Numbered from the stretch's first letter, positions 49,354 to 59,425 are shown. The stretch: 64,000 nt of DNA from Candidatus Cloacimonetes bacterium HGW-Cloacimonetes-3 (GCA_002840645.1 PHBO01000003.1:1-64000), one strand, 5' to 3'. Translations and numbers: made by a program. Notes: generated by a model from the letters alone, not told the origin.

Positions 49354-50673
49354 ATGGCAAGAAAAGACCAAAGCACTCTCTTTGAAAGTGATGAAGTAAG
49401 CGTTAAGACAGTACCTCTTGCGGAGAAGCTGCGCCCCGGTACCCTTGAAGAGCTGCGGGGTCAGGCAAAGCTGATAGCATCCAATTCCCTCTTGCATCAA
49501 ATGATAGCAAGCGGCGAATACCATTCCTTTATCTTGTGGGGACCACCCGGAACGGGGAAAACTACCATCGCGCGGATTATTGAGAAGCTGAGCGGTTTAC
49601 ACTTTATCACCTTCTCGGCGGTACTTTCCAGCATAAACGATGTGAAAGGCGTGATGAAGGATGCGGACTATATGCACCGCACTCAGAATCAGCGCAGCAT
49701 CTTGTTTATAGACGAGATTCACCGCTTTAACAAGTCTCAGCAGGACGCCTTCCTGCCCTATGTGGAGAGCGGAGCTGTAATCCTTATCGGGGCAACCACG
49801 GAGAACCCATCTTTTGAAGTAATCCCCGCCCTGCTTTCGCGCTGCCATGTGTTTGTGTTGGAGCACCTGAAGGAAGAAGACCTGAAGGAGATTCTGGCAA
49901 AGGGTTTTGCAGAGCTGAAGCTGGAGGTGGATGAAGACATAATCGGCTGGATGGCGCAAAACAGCGGAGGAGATGCCAGAAGAGCACTTAATGAACTGGA
50001 ACTGATACAGGCATACTTGCTGCAAAACCCACATCCGCCTATTGCCGAACTGGCGAAAACCCTGGCAAAAAAGACCATGTTCTACGACAAAAACAGAGAA
50101 GAGCACTACAACATTATTTCCGCCTTGCACAAGTCCTTAAGAGGCTCAGACCCGCAGGCAGCACTCTACTGGCTGGCAAGGATGCTGGAAGCAGGAGAAG
50201 ACCCCCGCTATCTGGTGCGGCGTTTAATCCGCTTTGCCAGTGAGGATATCGGGCTTGCTGATCCTCAGGCATTAGTGCAGGCGATTGCCGCCAAGGATGC
50301 CCTGCTCTTTATTGGAATGCCGGAAGCCAGCAATGCTTTGGCACAGTTGGTGGTATATCTTGCCACTGCCCCCAAGAGCAACAGCCTTTATACTGCATAC
50401 AAAGCAGCAGCAGCTGATGCGCTTAAAACCAGCCATTACGGCGTACCCCTGCATATCAGGAATGCCCCCACCAAGCTGATGAAAGACCTGGATTATGGCA
50501 AAGAATACCATTATGATCACGAATTTGAGAATAAATACTACTATCAGAACTACTTTCCCGACAAAATGAAAGAAAAGACTTACTATGAACCCGGCCAATT
50601 CGGCTTTGAGAAGGAAATACAGAAGCGGATAGACTGGTGGAAAAAGCTCCGCACCAAGCAGAGTGATAGTTAG
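49354..50673 (+). CDS. rarA: Replication-associated recombination protein A (RarA/MgsA)
   Basis: The product is 439 residues, an AAA+ clamp-loader-like ATPase. L-A-E-K-L-R-P-x-T-L-E-E at the start, Walker A G-P-P-G-T-G-K-T (about residues 63-70), Walker B F-I-D-E-I-H-R-F-N-K-S-Q-Q-D (about 119-132), sensor 1 G-A-T-T-E-N-P-S-F and the arginine-finger L-S-R-C are intact. The C-terminal tetramerisation part has N-A-P-T-K-L-M-K. RarA acts at stalled replication forks in the cytoplasm. Confidence 0.95.
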   Translation: MARKDQSTLFESDEVSVKTVPLAEKLRPGTLEELRGQAKLIASNSLLHQMIASGEYHSFILWGPPGTGKTTIARIIEKLSGLHFITFSAVLSSINDVKGVMKDADYMHRTQNQRSILFIDEIHRFNKSQQDAFLPYVESGAVILIGATTENPSFEVIPALLSRCHVFVLEHLKEEDLKEILAKGFAELKLEVDEDIIGWMAQNSGGDARRALNELELIQAYLLQNPHPPIAELAKTLAKKTMFYDKNREEHYNIISALHKSLRGSDPQAALYWLARMLEAGEDPRYLVRRLIRFASEDIGLADPQALVQAIAAKDALLFIGMPEASNALAQLVVYLATAPKSNSLYTAYKAAAADALKTSHYGVPLHIRNAPTKLMKDLDYGKEYHYDHEFENKYYYQNYFPDKMKEKTYYEPGQFGFEKEIQKRIDWWKKLRTKQSDS

Positions 50674-51839
50674 GAGCTATACTTTTCCGGCATTATCAAT
50701 GTAAAAATACTGCCCTTGTTCAATTTACTGTTCACGCTAAGCTGTGCCCCAAGCTTATCCGCAAAATCCTTTGCCAATATCAGCCCTAACCCGCTTCCGG
50801 GTTCTTTTTTTGTCCCCGGCATGCGAACATCGTTATCGAGGCTGAATATTTTCCTCAAGTTACGCTTCGAGATTCCAATCCCTTTATCCGTTACTTCCAG
50901 ATACACGGTGTCCTGTTGTTGGAACAGGTAGATGCTTACCACCGTATTAGGGTGGGAATACTTGATAGCATTGGATATCAGGTTGCGAATCACGGAAGTA
51001 AGCAAGTGTGAATCGCTTTCCACCATGATATCGTCTGTAACGATGAACTCCAGAGACACGTGTTTCTCTTTGGCAGAGGTCTGGAACTGATCAATAAGGA
51101 AAGATACCAGCTTGGGCAGGGAAAGATATTCAATTTGTACCTTTATCTTGCCGGTTTGGGATTTTGTCCAATCCAGCAGGTTTTCTAACAGGGTATAAAT
51201 ACCCTTTGCGGATAGCTGAATTTGTGTGGCAAAACTGGTCAAATCTGCCGGGCTAAGGTTTTGGATATTGGCAGCGAGAAATTCGGATAAGGATAATATA
51301 GCATACACAGGATTCTGCAGGTCATGAGCAATCAGGGAGAAAAACTTATCCTTCGTGGCGTTTATCTCCACCATGCTTTTCGCCACCTGTTTAATCTCTT
51401 CTTCTATTTGTTTGCGGGAAGTTATCTCGGCTATGTATCCATCCAGAAACATCACGGTGTTATCGACACTATATATGGCGTTCCCTTGCTCCCACACCCA
51501 ACGGATATCGCCGTCCCTGCCCACAATGCGGTATTCCATTTGGAAACGCGTGCGGCTGTTTATGGCTTCCTCCACACACAGGCGCACATAGTCCCTGTCT
51601 TCCTCGTATATGAGGTCATTGTAAGATACAGAGGCGTTTTGTAACAATTCAGACGCCAAAAATCCGGTTACGGAAAAGCAGCCTTCGGATAAGAATATCA
51701 TTGTCCAAAATTCATCATTCTTACACCGATAAGCCATCCCCGGAAGATTGCGCATCAGATTTGCAACAAGCTCCGGAAGCATGCTTCCGGCTTTGGTTTC
51801 AGGCATATCTAATTCTAGGAGATTCTCTTTTTTTTTCAT
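50670..51839 (-). CDS. PAS-domain sensor histidine kinase (orphan)
   Basis: The product is 389 residues with no membrane helix, so it senses an internal signal. A PAS domain (about residues 28-140, ending with the PAC-like F-Q-M-E-Y-R-I-V-G-R-D-G-D) is followed by the HisKA helix with A-H-D-L-Q-N-P-V (phospho-acceptor H at about 170) and an ATPase domain: N-L-I-S-N-A-I-K-Y-S, D-K-G-I-G-I-S, and G-S-G-L-G-L. No response regulator is encoded nearby. A TTGACA at 51875-51870 lies 31 nt upstream of the ATG. Its 3' end overlaps rarA by 4 nt tail to tail. Confidence 0.92.
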   Translation of the reverse strand: MKKKENLLELDMPETKAGSMLPELVANLMRNLPGMAYRCKNDEFWTMIFLSEGCFSVTGFLASELLQNASVSYNDLIYEEDRDYVRLCVEEAINSRTRFQMEYRIVGRDGDIRWVWEQGNAIYSVDNTVMFLDGYIAEITSRKQIEEEIKQVAKSMVEINATKDKFFSLIAHDLQNPVYAILSLSEFLAANIQNLSPADLTSFATQIQLSAKGIYTLLENLLDWTKSQTGKIKVQIEYLSLPKLVSFLIDQFQTSAKEKHVSLEFIVTDDIMVESDSHLLTSVIRNLISNAIKYSHPNTVVSIYLFQQQDTVYLEVTDKGIGISKRNLRKIFSLDNDVRMPGTKKEPGSGLGLILAKDFADKLGAQLSVNSKLNKGSIFTLIMPEKYSS

Positions 51840-52391
51840 GAAATCTAATTATGATACCATGCTATTGTTTGTCAATAAAAAAAAGCAGATCACCTCCTAA
51901 GCCCCTTGCTGGAATTACCGTAGCAATACGGATGAAATACGCATCGCATCCGTAATTCATGCGTAATGCATAAGTAATACAAGCAAGAAGCATGACCCGT
52001 AGGGGCGGACGCCGATTAGCCCAGTCGAGGCGATTGGGTTTACGTGAACACTCCCACCCCGGAATTGCATGCGTCCCTGCATGCACGGCTAGGAGTCGTC
52101 TCGACTCGCCTCTGCACTTCAATCGTCACAGTTCTACACCGTTCTCGTAACTACATTCAGGCAAGATGCCTGCTTTCCCAGTGCAAGCGGGACGCATGCA
52201 ACTCCTGTAAGCATACACTTCCAGCTCCCCATCACCCAATCACCTCTGCGCGCCGGTTCGGAGAGTTACGCAGGATAAAGCAATTGACAAAATTGATAAT
52301 CCTAAAAGGCTGGCGTGCATTCTCCCCAAAACTATTTAGGCTTGGTATCAAGCGACTGAAGCAAGGGAGATGAAGTAAATTTTGGAGTATT
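51840..52391. other. 552-bp intergenic region with repeats and a GC-rich stretch
   Basis: No protein-coding gene is supported. It holds the kinase promoter, a palindromic repeat copy at 51912-51979, a GTAGGGGCGGACGCC motif near 52001, and a locally GC-rich and structured stretch (about 52020-52275) with inverted pairs such as GCATGCGTCC (52067) against GGACGCATGC (52189). The latter could be an unannotated RNA or another repeat. GAAGCAAGGGAGATG at about 52358 recurs near 35585. Confidence 0.45.
51912..51979. repeat. Dispersed imperfect palindrome, copy 1
   Basis: About 68 bp beginning GAATTACCGTAGCAATACGG. Two arms of about 30 bp pair imperfectly around CATCGCATC. The reverse complement of 61041-61109 aligns to it along its whole length with few differences, so the two are copies in opposite orientation. 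Confidence 0.72.
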
Positions 52392-54143
52392 ATGCGTACC
52401 TTCGATGCAATCCTTCCCTATCTGAAGAAAAGCTATGCACGTATCGGCGTGGGCATTGTGATGCTTATTCTGGTGGATGTAGTCCAGTTAGCCGTTCCCA
52501 AGGTGATGCAATATGCAATAGACCATATTCAGGAGAGAACCATTGATAGCTCCGGCTTGGCGTGGATCGGGCTGATAATCTTCGGGCTTGCCATAGCAGT
52601 TATGATCCTGCGTTATTTCTGGCGCGTGCTGATTATCGGCAATTCCTTCCAGATTGAAAAGAGCCTGAGGCAGGATTTTTACAATCACCTGCTGAAGCTA
52701 TCCCAGAATTTCTTCAATAAAAGCAAAACCGGCGACCTCATGGCTTACGCCACCAATGATCTGAATGCAGTAAGAATGCTGTTCGGCATCGGTTTGATTG
52801 CAGCCATGGATATTGTCTTTATGACGGTTGCATCATTCTCCTTCATGGTGTCTATAAACTGGCGTTTAACCGTGCTGGCGATATTACCCATGCCGTTTTT
52901 AACCATTACTATCCGTTATTTCGGCAAGAAGATGCACAAGCGTTTTGCCGAAGTGCAGAAAAGCTTTGCCACTCTTAGCGGCAGAGTTCAGGAAAGTATC
53001 TCCGGTATTCGTATCGTGAAAGCCTTTGTGCAGGAAAAGCCGGAGCTGGAAAAGATAGATGAAGTCTCCCGGGAATTTGTGAAGCAGAACATGGCGCTTG
53101 CCAGGATTGCCGGCGTATTCCATCCCTTCATGGGCTTCGTGATAAGTACCAGTATAGTTATCACGCTGTACTTTGGCGGACGCGCAGCCATACGCGGAGA
53201 GATCACCATTGGCGGCTTTATAGCCTTTTTCCAGTACCTTGGCATGTTGGTTTGGCCCATGATCGCCATCGGCTGGATTGTGGATATGTACCAACGGGGA
53301 ACTGCCTCGCTGAAACGCCTGAATGAGATATTCGAGGTAAACCCCGAAGTGAATGACGATAAAGCAGATCAAAGCATCAGCTCCTTGCAGGGTGCCATCC
53401 GCTTGCAGAACTTAAGCTTCAGTTATGGCGAAGGCTTGCCTAAGATATTCAACGATATCACTATGAGTATCGATGCAGGTAAAACTCTGGCTGTTGTAGG
53501 ACCCACAGGTTGCGGTAAAACCAGCCTTATCGAACTGCTGGTGCGCATATACAATCCCGAATCCAATAGTATTTTTATAGACGACCACGAGCTATATACC
53601 ATACCTCTGCAAGTGCTGCGCAGAGATGCCGTGCTTGTGCCCCAAGATATCTTCCTGTTTTCCGACACTATTGCTAATAACATCCGTCTGGGTAATCCCG
53701 ATACCACCGATGAAGCTGTATATGAAGCTGCGCGTGTGGCTCAGGTTTATGAAGAGATAATGGATTTTGACCATAAGTTCGATACTATGGTTGGCGAGCG
53801 CGGGATAACCCTTTCCGGGGGACAGAAACAGCGGGTAGCCATTGCCAGAGCATTACTTACTAATCCACAAATACTGATTCTGGACGATGCACTTTCTGCG
53901 GTGGATACAAAAACCGAACGCTTCATTCTGGAACGCTTGATTGAATTGCGCCGTGGGAAAACTACCATAATAATTGCCCACCGCATATCCTCTATCCAGC
54001 ATGCCGATAAAATTATCGTGCTTGGCGATGCGATTATAGCTGAACGCGGTAACCATAAGGATTTGATTCAGCAGGGAGGCTTGTATAACGACCTCTATGA
54101 GAAACAACGAATCAGAGCCAGACTGGAAGGGGAGGAGTTATGA
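52392..54143 (+). CDS. Heterodimeric ABC exporter, degenerate-site subunit
   Basis: The product is 583 residues: six membrane helices (to about residue 310) fused to an ATPase. Walker A is G-P-T-G-C-G-K-T, the signature L-S-G-G-Q-K-Q-R is canonical, but Walker B reads L-I-L-D-D-A, with Asp for the catalytic Glu. This matches the degenerate half of TM287/288- and TmrAB-like heterodimers. The partner gene starts inside its stop codon (4-nt overlap). Substrates of such exporters are drugs, lipids or peptides; nothing here tells which. Confidence 0.92.
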   Translation: MRTFDAILPYLKKSYARIGVGIVMLILVDVVQLAVPKVMQYAIDHIQERTIDSSGLAWIGLIIFGLAIAVMILRYFWRVLIIGNSFQIEKSLRQDFYNHLLKLSQNFFNKSKTGDLMAYATNDLNAVRMLFGIGLIAAMDIVFMTVASFSFMVSINWRLTVLAILPMPFLTITIRYFGKKMHKRFAEVQKSFATLSGRVQESISGIRIVKAFVQEKPELEKIDEVSREFVKQNMALARIAGVFHPFMGFVISTSIVITLYFGGRAAIRGEITIGGFIAFFQYLGMLVWPMIAIGWIVDMYQRGTASLKRLNEIFEVNPEVNDDKADQSISSLQGAIRLQNLSFSYGEGLPKIFNDITMSIDAGKTLAVVGPTGCGKTSLIELLVRIYNPESNSIFIDDHELYTIPLQVLRRDAVLVPQDIFLFSDTIANNIRLGNPDTTDEAVYEAARVAQVYEEIMDFDHKFDTMVGERGITLSGGQKQRVAIARALLTNPQILILDDALSAVDTKTERFILERLIELRRGKTTIIIAHRISSIQHADKIIVLGDAIIAERGNHKDLIQQGGLYNDLYEKQRIRARLEGEEL

Positions 54144-56311
54144 TGCACGGCGGTGGCGGCGGTGGAGCTCGTGGCGGGGGATTCGGCAACGATGAACTGA
54201 AAAACAAGATTTATGACCGCAGACTCTTTGGCAGAATGCTGCACTACCTGAAACCATACCTCAAATGGGTGGTTTTGTCTTTCTTCATTCTGATGCTGGT
54301 ATCCGGTGCAGAAGTAGTGTTGCCCCTTATCCAACGCTCTGCTATAGATGACTATATCATTTCGGATAAGTCCATTGCGATATTTACCGATGAGGCAGCT
54401 TATAACGACTTTTACCAGCGTTACCATAAGCTGAAGTTCAAGGAATATGCTCAGGGTAACAGCCATTTCATAATCTTGAGCGCAAAAGATAATAACAAGA
54501 TAAACCGTAGTGATCTGGAAGAACTGAAAACACAGGGTATTCTTGGCTACAGCACGGTTCATCTCATCACCGATAAGCCTAATCATATAGCTATCCTAAA
54601 TCAGTACCTAAGCGAAAACATGCTTCCCACTGCCTCGCAAGAAGGCATGAAAGGCTGGTTCAAACTCGGCTCTGGTAAGATAGCCGTGGCAAAGGACGAG
54701 TTGCTGACATTGCCCAGAAAGGATCGTCTTGCGGTACGCAGCGATGCCTCGCGCAGTCTTTTCTACCTGGCGCTAATCTTCTTTGGGATCATTACTTTGC
54801 GCTTGGTAACCAGCTATCTGCAATCTGTTATCACAGCTTACTTCTCCCAGAAAGCAATGGCAGACCTGCGCCATGATGTGTTTGCCCACCTGCAGAAGAT
54901 GCCTACCAAGTACTTTGACCAAAACCCTGTAGGACGGCTTGTCACCCGCGTTACAAATGACATCAGGGCTATTGATGAGATGCTTGCTTCCGGGGTTATC
55001 ACCATTATCCAGGATGTGATACTTATAATTGCCATAGTTACACTTATGTTGGTGCTGAACTGGCAGCTTGCATTGGTAAGTTTTACTATTTTGCCTTTGG
55101 TAGTGTGGATTATCCTCATTTATCGCCGTAAGACCAGAGTTATATACCGGGAAGTACGCCGGCATCTTGCCTCGCTGAACGCAGCCCTGTCCGAGCATAT
55201 TGCCGGGCAGAAGATAATCCAGCTTTTTAACCAGTACTTCCACAAGAGGCAGGAGTTCTCGGATATAAATCATGATTACTTCGTAGCTTCTGTGAAACAG
55301 CTTAAGCTCTTTGCCTTCTTCAGACCTATTATCCATGTGTCGTCTCAGGTAGCTGTAGCGATAATTATCTGGTACGGTGGCGGACAGATATTGCATAATA
55401 TGATTACCATTGGTTTGCTGATGGCTTTCACGCAGTATATACACAAGCTTTTTGAGCCGATTAATGACTTTTCCGAGAAGTTCAATATCCTGCAGGGTGC
55501 TCTTGCAGGGGCAGAACGGATATTTGACCTGATGGAAATGGAGCCCGATGATTACCGCGAGGACATGCACCATGGTCTGAAAATGGAAGGCGAGATAGAG
55601 TTCGACGGTGTGTGGCTGGCTTACAACCCTGATGAATGGGTGCTGAAAGATGTGTCCTTCAAGATCAAAGCCGGCGAGAAGGTTGCTTTGGTTGGGCATA
55701 CAGGAAGTGGTAAGACTTCCATAGCAAACCTGATTCTGGGCATGTATCCCTATCAAAAGGGGCACATCAGGATAGACGGCAAGGAGCTAAACCAATATTC
55801 GCTTGCCGATCTGCGCTTGAACGTGGGGATCGTGCAGCAGGATGTGTTTATTTTCAGTGGTGATATTAGCGAGAACATAGCGCTTAACAATAGCAAGCTT
55901 ACGCCTGAAGAGATTGTGCAGGTTGCGAAATACGTGAATGCCGATAAGTTTATCAGCAAGCTCCCCGAAGGGTACAATGAGCCGGTTATGGAGCGCGGTG
56001 CAACCCTCTCCACAGGGCAAAGGCAGCTTATCGCCTTTGCACGTGTGCTGGCATACAATCCTTCTATCTTTATTCTTGATGAGGCTACTTCCAATATAGA
56101 CACCGAAACCGAGATTCTGATCCAGGATGCACTGCTAAAGATTATAGAAAAGCGTACGTCCATCATGATCGCTCACCGGCTTTCCACCATCCAGCATGTG
56201 GATAGAATCCTGGTGCTGCACAAAGGTGAGGTGGTGGAAGAGGGATCACATTTCAGCCTTCTGGACAAGAAGGGGCTTTATTACGATCTGTACAGATTGC
56301 AATATACATAG
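54140..56311 (+). CDS. Heterodimeric ABC exporter, catalytic subunit with large external loop
   Basis: The product is 723 residues. A Gly-rich start (H-G-G-G-G-G-G) precedes helix 1 (about 40-60). About 130 residues (70-200) between helices 1 and 2 form an extra domain outside the membrane, including Y-H-K-L-K-F-K-E-Y and a polar strand-rich part. The ATPase has G-H-T-G-S-G-K-T, Walker B F-I-L-D-E-A with the catalytic Glu, and an altered signature L-S-T-G-Q. Combined with its partner, one ATP site is complete and the other degenerate. The external domain is unusual in length and may select substrate or close the outer gate. Confidence 0.92.
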   Translation: MMHGGGGGGARGGGFGNDELKNKIYDRRLFGRMLHYLKPYLKWVVLSFFILMLVSGAEVVLPLIQRSAIDDYIISDKSIAIFTDEAAYNDFYQRYHKLKFKEYAQGNSHFIILSAKDNNKINRSDLEELKTQGILGYSTVHLITDKPNHIAILNQYLSENMLPTASQEGMKGWFKLGSGKIAVAKDELLTLPRKDRLAVRSDASRSLFYLALIFFGIITLRLVTSYLQSVITAYFSQKAMADLRHDVFAHLQKMPTKYFDQNPVGRLVTRVTNDIRAIDEMLASGVITIIQDVILIIAIVTLMLVLNWQLALVSFTILPLVVWIILIYRRKTRVIYREVRRHLASLNAALSEHIAGQKIIQLFNQYFHKRQEFSDINHDYFVASVKQLKLFAFFRPIIHVSSQVAVAIIIWYGGGQILHNMITIGLLMAFTQYIHKLFEPINDFSEKFNILQGALAGAERIFDLMEMEPDDYREDMHHGLKMEGEIEFDGVWLAYNPDEWVLKDVSFKIKAGEKVALVGHTGSGKTSIANLILGMYPYQKGHIRIDGKELNQYSLADLRLNVGIVQQDVFIFSGDISENIALNNSKLTPEEIVQVAKYVNADKFISKLPEGYNEPVMERGATLSTGQRQLIAFARVLAYNPSIFILDEATSNIDTETEILIQDALLKIIEKRTSIMIAHRLSTIQHVDRILVLHKGEVVEEGSHFSLLDKKGLYYDLYRLQYT

Positions 56312-56338
56312 GCTGTTTCTTCTGGTTTTAATACTTAG

Positions 56339-56372
56339 GCAGGTTATATTTTGAGTATAGCCTGCTTTTTTT
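56339..56372 (+). terminator. Intrinsic terminator of the ABC exporter operon
   Basis: GCAGGTTATA pairs with TATAGCCTGC (one G-T pair) around a 7-nt loop, followed by seven T. It is 27 nt after the exporter stop. Confidence 0.88.
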
Positions 56373-56472
56373 GCTTGTAGCTTAGCACTGCACAAAAAAT
56401 AGATTGACAAAATTCTGGTACGTAAAATGCTATGAATAGTGATAGAATAACACTGGATCTTTAGGAGGATCA

Positions 56473-59265
56473 ATGAAAAAGTACTTGCTTATAATTATGG
56501 CACTTGCAATGCTAACTGCCGTATTTGCTAACGGTAGCCGCTTTGAAGTGGTTGCCTGGCAAGAGGATTTTGAATCAGGAGCACCCGGCTGGTCACACTA
56601 TGATGGCATGGGTAGCCCCAACAATTGGCATATTTATGACAACGGCGATCAACATGGAAATGTATGGTGGATGGGAAACCCAGATCTGGCTACCGGTACT
56701 AACATAGGTGGCTATCTTAACTCCCAATATTTAGTATTGGATACTCCTGCCCGCATGATAGATGCAACCAATGCTACACTTACTTTCAGCCTTCGTTACA
56801 AAGTGGAAGCAATCGCTGGCGCAACAGCCCCATACAACGGCTGGGATGCCTGTAATGTTCGCTATTCCTCAAATGATGGACCATGGATTCCTTTAACCGG
56901 AACTCCTGCTTACAACATGACATCTTCATTTGCCTTTGGCGACGAACATGGTGAAGGTGCCAATATCCCCGGTTGGGGTGGAGCACAGACAGCTTGGGTT
57001 AATGCCACTTTTGACCTTAGTGCCCAAGCCGGAAGAAACGTAAGAATCCGTTTCGCTTTCGCTTCTGATCCAGCTTATGACACAGAAAGCGACAGAACAA
57101 TGTTTGGTATGATGGTGGATGATATTTCTTTCGGCGGTTATACAAACAATGGTGTGGATGACGGACAAATGACATGGGCGAGCATGGTTAATCCAGGCCC
57201 AGACCTATGGCACATTGCCACTGTAACCGATGCCCCATCACCTACTCACATCATGGCTTGTCAAAACGCAGCCCTTACCTACGAACCTAACATGATGAAC
57301 TATCTGGAAAGCCCTTCCATCACCCTGCCAAGCAGCGGTGACATCTCGGTTGATTTCATGATCAAATCGGACTTCACAGATACCAGTGCTTGGCCTGATC
57401 AAGAGTACTTTGGGTTCTGGATTTCGCCTGATAATGGATTAACTTGGAACTATATGAGTAACCCCTATGCGGATCCTGCGCTTGATAATTATGTCTTCAC
57501 AGGTGCCGCAGCCGAATGGACTACATGGTCTGAAGGCTGGGGATACGAAGGTCTTATCAGCGATTTTGCCGGACAAACCATTAAGCTCCGCTGGGTATTC
57601 AGAGCAGATGACGATACTCCGATCGGTGCCGGCATAGTAATAGACGATGTAAAAATCTACAACGACCTCTTTGTTGCACCCCCGGAAAACTTAGCCGGTG
57701 TTGTTACCGGTAATACAGTCGCACTTAGCTGGGCTGCTCCCGGTAGCGGCGGTGGCGGTGGCGAACCCGGTTGGCTTACATATAGTGCCGAACCCAATGG
57801 CAATTCCATCGGAACTAATGGCGTGGCAGATTTTGATGTTGCCGCCAAATGGGATCCCGTCGGTGCTACAAACAGCATCTACCCCTACATCGGTATGAAC
57901 ATTACCAAGATTCAGTTCGTTCCCATGTCTGCAGATGCTACTTATGCAGCACGTATCTGGACAGGTGGAACTGCAGTATTAGCAGTTGACCAAGCTGTCA
58001 CTAATCCCGTAATTGGACAATGGAACGAAGTGATACTTACCACTCCTCACACCATTCAGGCTGCAACCCAGCTTATGGCTGGTTTCCGTTGTAATTCCAC
58101 ATTAGGATACCCTGCCGGTTGCGATGAGGGTCCACAGGTGGAAGGCTATGGTAATATGATGCGTTGGAACAACGTATGGCAACCTCTTACTACTGTTCTT
58201 GCTACTGCTACTTACAACTGGAACATCAAAATTTACGTTGCAGATGCCGCAGGCAGAGAATATGTGATGGGCGAACTTCCTCAGAATTATCAGGCTCCCA
58301 CATCAAATCTTGATGCAAGCATTGTTACCCGCGACCGCGACGTAACAGCATACAAAGTATTCCGTAATAATGTGTTGCTTGCCGAAGTTCCCGGAACTCA
58401 GCTTACTTATACTGATACCAACGTTCCCGGTGGCGTGCAGAATTACACTGTTACAGCACTGTTTGGCACCTACGAATCCTTAGCCTCCAACGTGGCTTCC
58501 GTATTTGTTTATCCTGCCAGCTATGTTGAGCTTGGTTACGATGATGGCACCCCGGAACTTGGATACAATGTAGGTCCCACCAAACGTATGGGTGTAAAAT
58601 TCACCTATCCTCATACAGTTCTCGTGAAGAATGCCAAAGTATATGTGCACACGGTTGGATCAGCTAACATGATCTTCCATCTTTTCGATGCAAGTGGTGG
58701 GGATGGCATGCCCGGAGTGCAATTAGCCCAGTATCAGCTTGCTTCAGCATCCATTGTCCAGGGATGGAATACCATTACCTGGCCTACAGAAGTAACAATC
58801 GCTGATGGTGCTTTCTACATCACCATTCTTGAAACAGCTAATGCTTCTGCTATCGGTATGGATACCAACAGCAACGGTCACAGCTACAAGAAAATCGGCA
58901 CAGCATGGGAACCAGTTACCGAAGGTGAAGTGATGATTCATGCCATCTTTGATACTGCTGTTTCCAATGAAGATGATGTGACCCCTGTTATTGTGCTCGA
59001 TGCAAATAACTATCCCAACCCCTTCAACCCGGAGACCACCATTTCCTTCGCACTGCCCACAAGCGGTGCCACAAGCCTGAAGATATTCAATCTTAAGGGT
59101 CAGCTGGTCCGCAGCCTCGTTAATCGTGATATGGCTGCCGGAACCCAGAGAGTTGTTTGGAATGGTATGGACGACAACAACAGACCAGTCTCCAGCGGTC
59201 TATATTTCTACCAGGTAAGTAACGCCGGTAAGAGCATCACTCGTAAGATGCTGCTGGCAAAATAA
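56473..59265 (+). CDS. Large secreted surface protein with adhesin-like jelly rolls and sorting domain
   Basis: The product is 930 residues. Signal peptide (cleavage near F-A-N); two cleaved-adhesin/MAM-like jelly rolls (about 28-225, starting W-Q-E-D-F-E-S-G and ending M-M-V-D-D-I-S-F; and about 230-395, ending I-V-I-D-D-V-K-I). Then an FN3 start (P-E-N-L-A-G-V ... V-A-L-S-W) breaks off at a Gly-rich linker, continues with about 170 residues of another beta domain, and resumes (V-T-A-Y-K-V-F-R-N-N-V-L to N-Y-T-V-T-A-L). A fourth beta domain and a sorting domain (Y-P-N-P-F-N-P, F-N-L-K-G-Q-L-V, S-S-G-L-Y-F-Y) follow. AGGAGGATCA precedes the ATG, and a TTGACA lies at 56404. Probably an abundant adhesin or binding protein. 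Confidence 0.9.
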   Translation: MKKYLLIIMALAMLTAVFANGSRFEVVAWQEDFESGAPGWSHYDGMGSPNNWHIYDNGDQHGNVWWMGNPDLATGTNIGGYLNSQYLVLDTPARMIDATNATLTFSLRYKVEAIAGATAPYNGWDACNVRYSSNDGPWIPLTGTPAYNMTSSFAFGDEHGEGANIPGWGGAQTAWVNATFDLSAQAGRNVRIRFAFASDPAYDTESDRTMFGMMVDDISFGGYTNNGVDDGQMTWASMVNPGPDLWHIATVTDAPSPTHIMACQNAALTYEPNMMNYLESPSITLPSSGDISVDFMIKSDFTDTSAWPDQEYFGFWISPDNGLTWNYMSNPYADPALDNYVFTGAAAEWTTWSEGWGYEGLISDFAGQTIKLRWVFRADDDTPIGAGIVIDDVKIYNDLFVAPPENLAGVVTGNTVALSWAAPGSGGGGGEPGWLTYSAEPNGNSIGTNGVADFDVAAKWDPVGATNSIYPYIGMNITKIQFVPMSADATYAARIWTGGTAVLAVDQAVTNPVIGQWNEVILTTPHTIQAATQLMAGFRCNSTLGYPAGCDEGPQVEGYGNMMRWNNVWQPLTTVLATATYNWNIKIYVADAAGREYVMGELPQNYQAPTSNLDASIVTRDRDVTAYKVFRNNVLLAEVPGTQLTYTDTNVPGGVQNYTVTALFGTYESLASNVASVFVYPASYVELGYDDGTPELGYNVGPTKRMGVKFTYPHTVLVKNAKVYVHTVGSANMIFHLFDASGGDGMPGVQLAQYQLASASIVQGWNTITWPTEVTIADGAFYITILETANASAIGMDTNSNGHSYKKIGTAWEPVTEGEVMIHAIFDTAVSNEDDVTPVIVLDANNYPNPFNPETTISFALPTSGATSLKIFNLKGQLVRSLVNRDMAAGTQRVVWNGMDDNNRPVSSGLYFYQVSNAGKSITRKMLLAK

Positions 59266-59323
59266 GATACAACATTGCCAAGGCTGTATAAACACAGCCT
59301 GAACAATAGAATAATACAAGTGA

Positions 59324-59359
59324 AACCCAAGGTTGAGCAATCAGCCTTGGGTTTTTTCT
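59324..59359 (+). terminator. Intrinsic terminator after the 930-residue surface protein gene
   Basis: AACCCAAGG and CCTTGGGTT form a perfect 9-bp stem with a 12-nt loop, followed by a run of T. It is 58 nt after the stop. Confidence 0.93.
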
Positions 59360-59425
59360 TGCAGTAAATACCCCTTTTATTTGTATGGTCTAATAAACTC
59401 AAAGATTCGGTTCAGGAGAGAGAGA

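Noticed and set aside
51862-52122. 86-residue open frame on the minus strand
   Set aside because: Runs through repeat sequence and a structured GC-rich stretch; no ribosome-binding site.
54773-55765. 330-residue open frame on the minus strand
   Set aside because: It lies wholly antisense to the ABC exporter gene, whose motifs are certain, and has no recognisable domain or ribosome-binding site.
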